Made by a program: the position numbers and the translations under genes. From Pseudoips prasinana (taxonomy: Eukaryota; Arthropoda; Insecta; Lepidoptera; Nolidae): DNA of 64,000 nucleotides. The stretch is from positions 8,010,713 through 8,074,712 of the forward strand of contig OX621240.1 of assembly GCA_951640165.1 (NCBI GenBank), written 5' to 3'. The notes below the pieces were generated by a model that was given only the letters and a program-made list of their open reading frames with translations, was not told the origin of the DNA and did no database searches. Positions 20,701 through 30,486 of the stretch are shown here, piece by piece (positions within the stretch are counted from its first letter, which is position 1; each line of letters begins with the position of its first letter).

Positions 20701-23700
20701 ACAACACCCACAGGATGGTATGGGGTGGACCTGTTATTCTTTCTAGGCTGCACACCACACAGCTAAAAATGAAGTGAACCGAAAACTATCAAAACACGTA
20801 AACGAACAGGGTGAAATATAACAAAATCAATCATCATCATCATCATATCAGCCGAAAGACGTCCACTGCTGGACAAAGGCCTCCCCCAAAGATCTCCACA
20901 ATTGCCGGTCTTGTGCTATTCGCATCCAGCAGTTTCCAGCGACCCGCACAAGATCATCGGTCCATCTTGTAGGGGGCCTGCCCACGCTGCGTCTTCCGGT
21001 TCTACAAAATCAATAATTGCGAGAAATATAATCGTTATGTGAAATCGAATGCAACAAAGTTTTTGCTAATTAACGACTAGATATTATAATAATAACACAA
21101 CAAAATGATCTCAAAAATTACATACATAGACTCCCGCCTGATTCCCAGAGGAAGAGGCAGAGAAGAAAAATTACATGTACATAAATTGAAAGTTCTTGTA
21201 ATTTTTTGTTTTAAACATTATTTACTGGGTGTTTTTTTTTCTATCGAACGAAAGTTGTTGTTTGTGTTTTGGAATCGTGTTTTCTTTAAATATAGTAATT
21301 TGTCGTAATATTTTTTTACGAGTTATCCTTGTAGTGCTGGGCAAAAACTTGCGGAAACAAATCAATTTGCCTGGTGTCAGCGCTTTAACGATGCCTAATC
21401 AATTCAACATTGAATTCGATAAAATTATATCTGAATCACGTAAATTGTGAACATTGATCGTAATTTTTTGTTTCGTGGACGAATCTGTAATTATAAAATT
21501 AATTACTGTGGCCCTCGGTTTTACTCGCGTTAATCTTTATAAATTACTAGCGGCCCGGTACGTGCTTCGCTACGCTTTTAAGTATTAGTACAAATTGTTT
21601 GTATATGGGAGTATAGAAAGATGTTGATTTTCACTTTTTCAAGACTTTTTTAAATTTTCTCTACGTACAAACCTTCCCTTGACTTCCACGAATAATTCAA
21701 GACCAAAATTATCCAAATCGGTAAAGGCGTTGTTGAGTTATAACATTACAACGAAAAGTGGCATTGATTTTTATATATCTAGATGTGCCTATGTGTTCTT
21801 CGGATATATAAGTTATATTACTACAAATTTTCATCCTAATTCTTTTTTTCGTAAAGGAGTAACAAACATCCATACTCACAAACTTTCGCATTTATAATAT
21901 TAGTAGGATATATCATATCCAACCTTAGACATATAATTTAACACACTTGATTTTAACTAACGTCATAATAAGATCCATTATAGGCGACCTATTCCATATC
22001 GATACATTCTGTTTGCAATTATACAATTACAAATCGTGAACCCAACTAGAAAACAAGTTCTGAACGGTGGAAGTTGGAACGGATTTTCATGAACCGTACT
22101 TAAGATTCCGATGAAATAAACTACAGAAGAAAGGAACTACACTAATTGGTCTTTAGATATTTAGTTCTTGTTGTTATTTCGATCTCCGTAACCAATCGCA
22201 ATAAAAAGAGCATTAGATCTTAAAATAAAATGGAGTTTATGTACGTAACTAGCTTTGCCCCGCCGTTTTACCCGCGTTAAACTTTATAAATTATAGCCTA
22301 TGTGTTAATTCAGGGTGTCAGCTAACTCCATACAACATTTTATTCAAATCGCCCCAGCCGTTTAGACGTGAAGAAGTAACAAACATACACATTCACAAAC
22401 TTTCGCCTTTATAATATTAGTGTGATAAATAAAGACCGTTTAACGTAGCATCAATGAAAATAATGTACACACGCCAGCACATCAAGCTGCCCCAATCTGT
22501 CAAACTTCCCCCATTGAAAGTGAACCTTATTCCTTTGTGATAAAGTTGAAAATCTATTAAACAAATTTGACAGATTGGGGTGGCTGGATATGCTGGCGTC
22601 TGTACAAAGTCATGTAATTTACAAGAGACTTCAGACCTTTCACCCAGACGATATTTGGATGATCAGGAGCTGAATCTAACAATACCGGGAACAATGTAAC
22701 CTCAAACATTTTTCGTTCCGAGCCTTAAATAAGTCCTCCTATAATTTCATTAATAGCTGTTCAGTAGGTGAATGAGTAGCAGACACACAAACTTTTCTAA
22801 TGCTTTGGATAAGGGTGTCTGTAGTTTATTACCGACGTCGAAAAGAAGTAGGTAATCAATTCGACTGAACGTTATGTTTTATAAATATGTATGTATCTTA
22901 CGCGATTAGTCCGTTGCTTGTGAACAGATTCCGATTTGCTTTCAAGATGGTCAAATATAATAGTCCGGTCAATTTAATTATTGTAACCTTGGATGGTTAC
23001 AATAATTCCTATTAGGCTGAAAATTGGTAGGATCGTTCATTACACCATTATAAAGGAAATGTGAAAAGTCCTCATCGATACGGCACGTGGGAAAAAAAAT
23101 CGGGGTCAAAGGTCATAAAAACGGGACTTTCGCGATTTTCAGTAAAACGGTAAGTTATATCAAAAAATTAGCTTAGACTAAATTGTAGATTAGATAATTA
23201 TCTATAAAAATGTCTCAATACTTTTATCGTAAGAGCCACCGTTATTTAAATATAACGATTCAAAAAGTTGAAAGAGTTGAAATCGTCATAATATGCAAAC
23301 GTTTCCACGCCGCCTTTGCGTTAGTGGTTTCCCCGGTAGGCTTATTCCACTGATCTGTTGTGATTCTGTTTAATTTGGAGCTATTGAATGACTATTGTTA
23401 TTGGCAGAAATTATTTTACTACTACTTTTAATTAGAAATTATTTTAGCGAAAAATTTGTTAAGGATTTTATTAGTGTATAGTGACTGGTATTATGGTCTA
23501 TTGGTGAGTGATCCCGACTACTTAGCCAGAAGTCATGAGTTCGATCCCCACCCAGGGCAAATCTCTGTGTGATCAACAATATTATTTGTTTTGTGTCTGG
23601 GTGTTATTTATCTATAACATGTATGTATTCTATTGGCATCATACCTACAATAGCCCATTTCATTAATTCCGACGAGAAAGGATTATCATAGAACATCGGA

Positions 23701-24235
23701 TAAAAAAAAGCTTCACGATAAATAACATACTATTGAAATAGGGCAATCAGTTTGTGAGTTACGATGGCACATACATGGACTAGAAACTAAAAATATTAGA
23801 TGTCTATTTATATCAAGTTGGAAGTTAAAAATAAAACTAGAACAATTTTGATGATCTTACCTGTAATTCCTTTTCATTGGACAGCCCCTGAGTTTTACTA
23901 CTCAGAGTGACCTTTCTGGGTTTGTACTCGTATCCGTCGGGGTCAAAAGCTGACTTATAATGTTCATGGGATATCGACGCCGGGTACTTGGCGCTCGAAA
24001 ACACCTTGATAGCCTTCTGCATTCCAGTCAGTTTCACTACTTTAGATAGGGAAAGTTCTATTCTTTCGTTCAGTTTGTTAGTTTTGTTCATGTTCTGCTT
24101 AATCCTAGTCGACAGCCGATCAAACACATCGTCAACAATGCCGTTGAGATTATCCAAGGTGTCTGCAATTTGCAGAATCGTTTCCTCTACACTCAGATCA
24201 CTTGGTACTAAATTAATTTTATAAATACCTTCCAT
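17425..24235 (-). CDS. WASHC1: WASH complex subunit 1 (partial, 3 exons seen)
   Basis: WASH1 is the Arp2/3-activating subunit of the WASH complex, which builds branched actin on endosomes for cargo sorting. Three minus-strand exons join in frame: 23861-24235, 18099-18395 and 17425-17777, giving 341 codons plus 2 nt. The N-terminal WAHD1-like helical region contains the diagnostic KAIKVFSSAKYPA. Exon 2 carries the conserved LLIFNT segment. Exon 3 opens with VPELEMPLDLPHLPGIA and runs into a proline-rich tract. The C-terminal VCA (WH2, central, acidic) region is missing and should follow in phase 2, further left. Introns are about 320 bp and 5.5 kb. The gene starts 339 bp after the dome stop codon on the same strand. 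Confidence 0.92.
18099..18395 (-). CDS. WASHC1: WASHC1 exon 2
   Basis: 297 nt in phase 0 with acceptor TTTTTTTAG and donor GTAAGT. It encodes EKLHFFHVKV, then SVGELLIFNTDESPYL and LKRDADEYLYAPGMGM. These align with the family order EKL, LLLFNT and YVPDLG between the N-terminal domain and the proline-rich region. Confidence 0.9.
18486..18807 (+). repeat. Dispersed repeat with internal hairpin
   Basis: Begins AAAGCCGGCGAGTCGAACTCG and GGGTTCCGTACC, then an imperfect hairpin (arms 18541-18563 and 18568-18591, ACGAGCAAAAAAG-type). It ends near AGGGTACGGAACTCT. A minus-strand relative occupies about 61000-61456. Such elements are common in moth and butterfly introns; the class is unassigned. Confidence 0.55.
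19881..20135 (+). repeat. tRNA-derived SINE, family alpha, copy 1
   Basis: The head has box A (TAGACTAGTTGG) and box B (GGTTCGAATCC, about 19934-19944), a split pol III promoter. A unique body ends GGTACCCATAGTACAAGC...GGGGCTAGGATGATCTGTG and an ATT-rich tail. Nearly the same as 52041-52294. No cloverleaf 3' half or CCA is present, so it is not a tRNA gene. Confidence 0.8.
20215..20750 (-). repeat. Dispersed repeat split by an RTE insertion
   Basis: Segments 20215-20376 and 20645-20750 together match the uninterrupted copy at 39795-40030: GATATCGTCCACTGCTGGACAT, CATTTGGAGGG-TTTGCCGTAG, CAGTTAAGTGG, then TGCCCGACTA and CACAGGATGGTATGGGGTG. The gap between them is the RTE fragment at 20377-20644. 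Confidence 0.7.
20377..20644 (+). mobile_element. RTE-type LINE 3' fragment with 7-bp target duplication
   Basis: Encodes the C-terminal tail of an RTE-clade ORF (AKLKWQWAGHIARR, RGRPPTRWTDDL, VGSRWMRAAQDR, WRSLGEAFVQQW) and ends GATATGATG. AAGTACA occurs at 20370-20376 and again at 20645-20651, flanking the fragment as a target duplication. It is truncated at its 5' end. Confidence 0.8.
20828..21003 (-). mobile_element. RTE-type LINE 3' fragment, reverse
   Basis: Reverse orientation copy of the same tail: starts (TCA)n, ATCAGCCGAAAGACGTCCAC, GGCCTCCCCCAAAGATCTCC, ending GCTGCGTCTTCCGGTT. It is truncated relative to 20377-20644. Confidence 0.75.
21547..21907 (+). repeat. Dispersed element, ACTAGCGGCC...ATATTAGTA type
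   Basis: Begins ACTAGCGGCCCGGTACGTGC and ends CGCATTTATAATATTAGTA. A reverse copy sits at 31450-31719, with the shared interior GGCGTTGTTGAGTTATAAC (inverted there). It is non-coding and of unknown class. Confidence 0.6.
22250..22428 (+). repeat. Dispersed element, CCCCGC...TTTATAATATTAGTG type
   Basis: Carries GCCCCGCCGTTTTACCCGCG, AACTTTATAAATTATAGCC and CAAACTTTCGCCTTTATAAT. Similar segments are at 19378-19560, 45036-45180, 45505-45555 and 56330-56490. It is a frequent lepidopteran interspersed repeat of unassigned class. Confidence 0.6.
22464..22606. mobile_element. Hairpin MITE, TGTACAGACGCCAGC family, copy 1
   Basis: 143 bp with long terminal inverted repeats: TGTACACACGCCAGCACATC on the left and the matching GCTGGCGTCTGTACA on the right, with CCCCAATCTGTCAAA arms inside. 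Four more copies are in TMEM94 introns. Confidence 0.85.
23490..23660 (+). repeat. tRNA-derived SINE (family alpha-like)
   Basis: Head TGGTCTATTGGTGAGTGATC, box-B-like GAGTTCGATCCCCACCCAGG, and a body with CAAATCTCTGTGTGATCAAC. It is related to but diverged from 19881-20135. Confidence 0.6.
23861..24235 (-). CDS. WASHC1: WASHC1 exon 1 (start codon)
   Basis: 375 nt from ATG at 24233-24235 to donor GTAAGA, 125 codons, phase 0. It starts MEGIYKINLVPSDL and contains KAIKVFSSAKYPA, the hallmark of the WASH N-terminal domain. This ATG is the first in frame and the length fits the family N-terminus. A 5' untranslated exon upstream cannot be excluded. Confidence 0.93.
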
Positions 24236-24508
24236 AGTTAATCTCTTACGCGGGTTATATTATTCTGCAACAAACATTCGCCGTTTGAAAAACGCAGCAG
24301 AGGTCCGTATCGTATCAAAGAATTCAACTCTTCTATGTAATATCTATCAAATAGCTGCGAAATGTCTTACCTACTAAGCTTCTTAAAAATCACCTAAAAT
24401 AAATTAATAAGGCACAAGAATTATCACTAGACAACACATCCACATTCTTGTGTGTAATAATATTATGTCCAATAACTTTATAGCACTTCGTAAAGCTCCT
24501 AGAGTTCG

Positions 24509-24514
24509 TTTATT
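24509..24514 (-). terminator. Probable dome poly(A) signal
   Basis: AATAAA on the minus strand, 61 nt after the dome stop codon. It leaves only about 250 bp to the WASH start codon, so dome 3' processing and the WASH promoter must share this gap. Confidence 0.6.
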
Positions 24515-24574
24515 TACAATTCAACCACTAAGTCTATTTAATCAGTACTGAGCCACTAGTCATACATTATAGGC

Positions 24575-27500
24575 TCAGTTTTTAGTTGAGTTCAACGTAT
24601 GCGAATCGGCGAGCAACGAGTGGAGGTTATCGTTGGCCGGGTCGGTACTCCAGGAGAACCGGCAGTAGGCGTCGGGTGACATGGTCGGGTCAAGGATTGC
24701 GGATTCCTCCGCTAGCTGCCCGCCCGACAGCATGTTGTTGAGGTGTTTGTTAATCACGGCGTCTCCCGGGCTAACGTAGCCACTCGACGCGGTCGGCTTT
24801 AATGGCACAGCGTTACGCGGGGGCTGCTTATGACTAGGCAAGGCGTCTAAGGACTGTAGCTGGATATAGCTGCTATCGGCGCCGTGTTTCACTGGCGGTG
24901 GCAAGGTAGGCATTGACGGCAAACTCTCCGATCCGAAAACTTTCGTGGGCGACGGCCCCAACTTGGGGAAGTTCAGCAAAGATTTCATAGGTGCGTTTTC
25001 TGGAAGCACGTAGCCCGAAGAGGCCGGAGGTTGACTCGGCAGACTAGGCTGCGCAACCCCCGTAGTAAATATTGGGGGCGACAGAGCGGCCATTACGTAA
25101 CTAGAGCTAGTGGGTTGTGGTGCAAGCTTAGTGACTGGACCTTTGTGTGGCGTAGGTGCCGATTGTACATAGCCACTGGCAGGGTTAACCACTGGTTGCA
25201 CATAGCCGCTAGGGTTCTTTTTGAAAGCTTTGTCACTAAAACATGGCGAATCCTCTCGAGATATATCAGTTTCCGAATTGGAAGTATCCTCTTCACCCAT
25301 AACAATATTGTCGTCCGACCTGACAGGTTCTACTTCCAGGTGTATAGACGAATCACAACCATCGTCTGAAGTGGAAGCTTGTCTTTCCACGGCCCCTCGC
25401 GACGTGTCGGAAAGAGCAGTGCTATCAGTGTGGTCACTTGAACCACAATTGTTTTCAGTGTTCTGTATATTCTCTGGAGTAGATATAGTAGTTCTACTAT
25501 TTGGAAGTAATAACATTTCGTCTGATGACGGTTTATCATCTTTGTTTGAAGGATTCCACGCACTAAATGCATACTTATTAGGGTCTTTTTCGGGTATCCC
25601 TAAACCAGATGGCAGAACTGGTTTTATATCTTCCATTTTCCTATACTTCTTGAATAGTTTTATTGATCCATACATTACACCTATCAACACAAAAACAGCC
25701 ATAAGTATTAGAGTCATGGCAAGGCCATCTCTACTTCTACAAGCTACTGTACTGGAATCACTCCATTCACCAGGATATTCCAAATGATCTTGGTGTTCTT
25801 GGTGTTTTTGTTGTGGCCACTCTTCATTTCCTCTATCAATAAGTACACCATGGTGAATATCTTCATCATAGTTAATTGCTCTAACTTGGTATGTCTCTCC
25901 TACAACAACACCTTCACAGTGTGTTAGTGAGTACTTCAGGTTTGTTGTGTTGATTATTACTCCCATGTTGTCATTGTCATTATCTTTTATTATTCTTATT
26001 TGATATTGATCAACAGATCCTCCAGGTGTTTCAGGTCGTTCCCACATGATAAGATCTGGATTATTCTTCACAGTAGGTGCCTTCAGTTTACTAGGAGGAC
26101 CAATCCTTGTCCTCACAAATATTCCATTAGGTGGACTGTGTTCAGAACAGCTTCGAATGCCCGTGTTACAAGCCTGTACAGTCAGTGAGTAATTAGTAAA
26201 TGGATGCAGATTATACAGAGTAACATTTCTTATAGTCACATCTTTCTCATTCCCTTTAGTGTCAGGTACTTTTTCTTCATGAAGAATTTCATTTCCATTA
26301 TTAAAAATTACATATTTTCCTATAATACCATTTTTGTGCAATGGTGGATACCATGAAATTACCAATGAATTGCTTTGTATTTCAGAAATAGGAATAGTAA
26401 CATTTCTTGGACTACTGGGTGTATCTTCCACAGTGGTAACACTTGTAGATGCATTTTCAATTGTTTTCAGCCCATAAATAGTATCAAGAGCTAAAGTAAA
26501 CAGATATGTCCTATGTGGTTTCAAATTTGTGATATTCACCTCTGTCTGGTTAGGGTTATAAATGTAATATGTTGATTTGTTCTCAAAAGTAGTATCACAC
26601 ACATCGCTTGTGTCTAGAGTTGGACAAATTGTTATGTTATATCCTGTTATTACACCTTCCTGGAGAGTACATGACATAGTCCAAGTAATTTTGACAAAAG
26701 ACTTTCCTGGAACATCATGATCTAATTTGACAGGAAAACCATACATTGGTATTGCCTCCTTGGATATATCACATGAAGCCCAAGTCATCCCACTGGTTTT
26801 TGATCCATTATTAGCTGCTATGGCAAATTGATATCTACTATCTCTTGGCAAGTCAATAACATGCATATTCTTATTGGGGTCCAAAACAGTAAAGTCCAAG
26901 CGCCCTGCACAAATCTGAGTGCTATTGTGCTGACACCAGAACAAAGTATAATTATCTATGTGTTTGATACCACCCCAAGATAATTTGTATGTGCCATTTC
27001 CATATGCTAGTTTTGTGAAGGAAGGTACTGTTAAAGATTCAGTGTTCCTCTTTGATGGGATATAAAGATAGCTATGATTGTATGATGAACCAATCACATT
27101 GTAGGAATAAATGGAAACATCTATAGCTTCCAGAGAAGCATTATCAAGATAAACATAGCTCAGACTTTTGTTTTTGTCAGGATGCACTACCTGTGTTTTA
27201 GTACCTTGGGTTGCCACAACTTTGTAGGTAAAATTTGCACCAGCCTCCTCATATTCTTCAAGCTGTTGCCAATATACATGCAACTTTCTTACATCTCCAT
27301 ATACGGCTTGATAGAATGCACCAGTGATGGTGTTTGGTGGTCTCTTCGGCCTCTCACTCTCTGTAGTGAACATTACAAAAGAGAAGTCTGACCAGTACTT
27401 GTCCTCTGTAGCTTTAGCAGATTTTATATATATTCTGACCTCATATGACATATGAGCATAAGGCAAGTTTGTGAGACGAAATTTGTAAGTTTTATCACGG

Positions 27501-28393
27501 GGAGGCAAACTTGATGAATCTACTCTACGAAAATGTGTTGTATTATCAATTTTTGCTATTTGATACTCAATTCTATGCACTACAGGACAAGGCAGAAAGT
27601 CTACCATGTTGTTTGATATGCCCCATTGAAGCAATACACTGTGAGCATCTAGGGATAACACCTTCAAACCATCAGGAGCAAAGGGCTTCACTATGGAGAA
27701 ATGGTCTATAGTAAATTGTTGTGTATTACAACCAAAGTAATTACAACCTTTCAGAATGAAATTGTATGTAGTTTCCATTTGTTTGTACCTCGGTTGGCTG
27801 ACAGTGTTCCATGCACAGTATCGCAATTTATTGGCTCCTATTTTAGCTATACATGGATCAACAGTATGACCATTCACCAAAAAAGTTACAGTATAGTTCA
27901 TTATACTGGAAGTGTTGATGGGCGAACTCCAAGTACAGTTCAACTGTTCAAGATTCTCAGACATACAGCTAAAGTCAGTCACATTGCTGGGTGGCAGGTC
28001 CACCAGTACCCTGCTGGTGCATAGCTTATTAGTTGCGTTATTCTTACAATAAAATGTATGTACTCTTTTGTCTAAGTTTTCAATATACAACTTCCTTGTA
28101 GTTTTGTTGACAATTTGAGAGTCTACATGTTTTCCGCCCAGCACGAACTCTAAGTTCTCAGCGGTGCTATTCTCGGCCACACACAGTATCTCCAGAGGAT
28201 CACCGTATTTGAGCATTATCATTCCTTCGGGGTAGACGGCCACTGAGATGTCTACTCCTTGACACTTCGAAAATATACACGGTAAACTGATCAATGATTT
28301 GATTACTATACACCATATCCATAATCCGAACTGCGGTCCCCTTCGGAACCCTTGGCACTTGCTTCTTCGAATATTTGTACATATATTTGCCAT
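24575..28393 (-). CDS. dome: Domeless, JAK/STAT cytokine receptor
   Basis: Domeless is the insect class I cytokine receptor (gp130/LIFR-like) that binds Unpaired-type ligands and signals through JAK and STAT. This ORF is 1272 residues in one exon. A basic N-terminus precedes a hydrophobic signal (about 21-45). The ectodomain is rich in N-glycosylation sites, with cytokine-binding cysteines and a WSxWS-like YWSDFS (333-338), then fibronectin III-type repeats. One membrane segment spans about 886-909 and is followed by a 360-residue cytoplasmic tail. The tail has six S-G/S-Y-V/I motifs (about 1062, 1072, 1096, 1127, 1176, 1203), some resembling STAT-docking tyrosines. The start is the first ATG of the frame. 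It lies in tandem with WASHC1 and divergent to TMEM94. Confidence 0.93.
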   Translation of the reverse strand: MANICTNIRRSKCQGFRRGPQFGLWIWCIVIKSLISLPCIFSKCQGVDISVAVYPEGMIMLKYGDPLEILCVAENSTAENLEFVLGGKHVDSQIVNKTTRKLYIENLDKRVHTFYCKNNATNKLCTSRVLVDLPPSNVTDFSCMSENLEQLNCTWSSPINTSSIMNYTVTFLVNGHTVDPCIAKIGANKLRYCAWNTVSQPRYKQMETTYNFILKGCNYFGCNTQQFTIDHFSIVKPFAPDGLKVLSLDAHSVLLQWGISNNMVDFLPCPVVHRIEYQIAKIDNTTHFRRVDSSSLPPRDKTYKFRLTNLPYAHMSYEVRIYIKSAKATEDKYWSDFSFVMFTTESERPKRPPNTITGAFYQAVYGDVRKLHVYWQQLEEYEEAGANFTYKVVATQGTKTQVVHPDKNKSLSYVYLDNASLEAIDVSIYSYNVIGSSYNHSYLYIPSKRNTESLTVPSFTKLAYGNGTYKLSWGGIKHIDNYTLFWCQHNSTQICAGRLDFTVLDPNKNMHVIDLPRDSRYQFAIAANNGSKTSGMTWASCDISKEAIPMYGFPVKLDHDVPGKSFVKITWTMSCTLQEGVITGYNITICPTLDTSDVCDTTFENKSTYYIYNPNQTEVNITNLKPHRTYLFTLALDTIYGLKTIENASTSVTTVEDTPSSPRNVTIPISEIQSNSLVISWYPPLHKNGIIGKYVIFNNGNEILHEEKVPDTKGNEKDVTIRNVTLYNLHPFTNYSLTVQACNTGIRSCSEHSPPNGIFVRTRIGPPSKLKAPTVKNNPDLIMWERPETPGGSVDQYQIRIIKDNDNDNMGVIINTTNLKYSLTHCEGVVVGETYQVRAINYDEDIHHGVLIDRGNEEWPQQKHQEHQDHLEYPGEWSDSSTVACRSRDGLAMTLILMAVFVLIGVMYGSIKLFKKYRKMEDIKPVLPSGLGIPEKDPNKYAFSAWNPSNKDDKPSSDEMLLLPNSRTTISTPENIQNTENNCGSSDHTDSTALSDTSRGAVERQASTSDDGCDSSIHLEVEPVRSDDNIVMGEEDTSNSETDISREDSPCFSDKAFKKNPSGYVQPVVNPASGYVQSAPTPHKGPVTKLAPQPTSSSYVMAALSPPIFTTGVAQPSLPSQPPASSGYVLPENAPMKSLLNFPKLGPSPTKVFGSESLPSMPTLPPPVKHGADSSYIQLQSLDALPSHKQPPRNAVPLKPTASSGYVSPGDAVINKHLNNMLSGGQLAEESAILDPTMSPDAYCRFSWSTDPANDNLHSLLADSHTLNSTKN

Positions 28394-30373
28394 AACTGCG
28401 GCGTTATTTTGTCACTCCATCACGAATCGGAGTACTAGTTCCGACTATACCGATCGCGGCAATGAACACATTCCTTGTTTTTTTTTTTTTATGTTGTGAA
28501 CTAAATGGCGCACCGATTGTCCCGACACGATGACACACACTGCACTGACTGACCACCTTCACTGCACGCGCACATTTATCTAACTCCACTGTTGCTCCCG
28601 ACTATCGGTACGACTACTTAATAAAAGGTCCTACGACGACGGGACTCCGAACTCGTATAATTGTTCTGCATTAAAATATCGTAACGCCTGCAATACGTAC
28701 TTACATAAAATAGAAGAAAACTTCGAAGTAAATTCTCAGAAACGCCTAACTTCACAGTAATTTAACCACATGAACTTAGCCAATGACGGCTACAAACAAC
28801 AAATGTTGCAATGTTTTAAAAGATCCCTATAACGTAGGATATATTAAATTGAAGTAACATTGTAAGCATTCAAAACTTAATGTTATATTATTGGAATGAC
28901 GACACATTAGAGCTGGCATACTATCGATGGTGATGGTATTATACGCTAACTTTAAATGTGTTATTTTGGTGTTGACATCATAAAGACATTCTGTTTAACA
29001 AAATAGTTAGGTATAATAGAGTTAACTACTTAACTGTTTTGTTAAAAAGAATTATGGGCTAACTTAGTATACATATAAAAAAAACAAATGCAATGCAGAT
29101 GGCGCTGTGGTGGCATTGGTATGAAGACAAATGCATATTCATCATTGACTGCTTCATCATTGCCTGGAATCCATGCTAGCCTCGGTTTAGCCCCATAATG
29201 ATTTCGCTGGAAGTTTCTAATAATTCATTATTTCTATAGCAACAGCCACTAATGAGTTATTCGTAAGTAGTATTATGGTTATGTGTTGTAACCATAATAC
29301 TACTAACCTTTAATAAAAAAAAAACTACTGTCTATCTAAGGTTTTCAAACATTTCACGCTAATTAAACTAATTTTATTAAAATAATGGTCAAATATTTCG
29401 CATTCAAACTGAACTGGGGGATTAAGGATTAAGATCCAATAAATTGTGCAAACAGGTGTGATGTGACCTGAGTTAACTAAACTATCAATGACCTATATAC
29501 CTTATAATTAGGAAAATTCCAATTTCAAACCAAAATAATACTTATTCCAGCCAAAAATTGAGAATAAATGCAATTTCATTAAAAAATACAAATTCAATGG
29601 CACCGATATTTATGACGCAAGCACGATCTATCTGAGTTTAATCGTAGATTGCTTGACCATACCTTGTGCCTGTACCATCAAAATTGTAATTTTTATTTTA
29701 TACCTATACTAAGGTTTAAGAATTCTTGTACTGTCCATAGTTTTAGACAAAAAAAAATCTTTTTCCAGGGATTATTGTGAAACAATTTTTTTATGAAATG
29801 ATTATGAATGAAATTAATTTTATCAATGTATAGTAGTAGTACTTCCTTATAGTCTAGGACAAAGACTACTAGACTAGGGTTTAGTTAGTAGTGCCCGGCA
29901 AGCCTGGTGCAGTGAAATCATATTTAATCTGCGTAGTGCGTAACTCATTCAAACTGTCAACAATGTCACCTAAGTGTCACCTTTAAACATGTGATTCTGA
30001 CAGCAAGTGCGTTCTGATACATAATTGAACGCAAATGCGTTCACTGTTTAAATGAAGAAAAATATTAATGTAAAAAGGGAGTCGTTCGTACTACAATATT
30101 TATTTTCATTTTATTAAATCGATTCCGAGTAATTAAATAATTTATTTAATTACCCTGACGCAATATACGTTAGTCCCAAACGGTATTTATAATATTATGT
30201 AATTTTTGTATGCGTATATTCTGAACGAGACCAGCTGTATATCTAAACGTAGTATTCTATTTGTATATTATATCTATAGCACGATCGTCAATTCTGTATG
30301 TATTGATGTTAAGATTTCAAAAATAAGACTCATAGTACTTTAAGGATGTAATATGTAAATAGCCAATACGAAA
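28394..30373. other. Divergent intergenic region dome / TMEM94
   Basis: 1980 bp between the dome start (minus) and the TMEM94 start (plus). It must contain both promoters and the dome 5' UTR. I see no confident TATA or initiator assignment. A perfect 16-bp-arm inverted repeat (29266-29304) is the clearest structure. Confidence 0.6.
29266..29304. repeat. Perfect inverted repeat, 16-bp arms, 7-nt loop
   Basis: AGTAGTATTATGGTTA, loop TGTGTTG, then TAACCATAATACTACT. It lies between the divergent dome and TMEM94 starts. No homologous copy was noticed elsewhere. Confidence 0.9.
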
Positions 30374-30486
30374 ATGGATGATAATAATCAACACTCTTTA
30401 GGTTATACAACTAAAATTGCACTTTGCCAATTGCGTGACGATATACGGCATGTTGTTGTAGAACATAATAAGAAAAATCCAACTGG
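30374..30486 (+). CDS. TMEM94: TMEM94 exon 1 (start codon)
   Basis: ATG followed by DDNNQHSLGYTTKIALCQL and a short acidic/basic stretch (LRDDIRHVVVEHNKKNP). Donor GTAAGA, ends in phase 2. It matches the family pattern of a soluble N-terminus with a T-x-KAL-x-x-L segment before the first helix. Confidence 0.85.

Larger units (their letters stand above)
18396..23860 (-). other. WASHC1 intron 2
   Basis: 5.5 kb bounded by donor GTAAGA (next to 23861) and acceptor TTTTTTTAG (next to 18395). It holds no exon that I can see. It is filled with SINE, RTE and MITE insertions listed separately. Confidence 0.75.

Noticed and set aside
25031..25787. Plus-strand ORFs of 112 and 188 codons
   Set aside because: They are antisense shadows of the domeless cytoplasmic tail.
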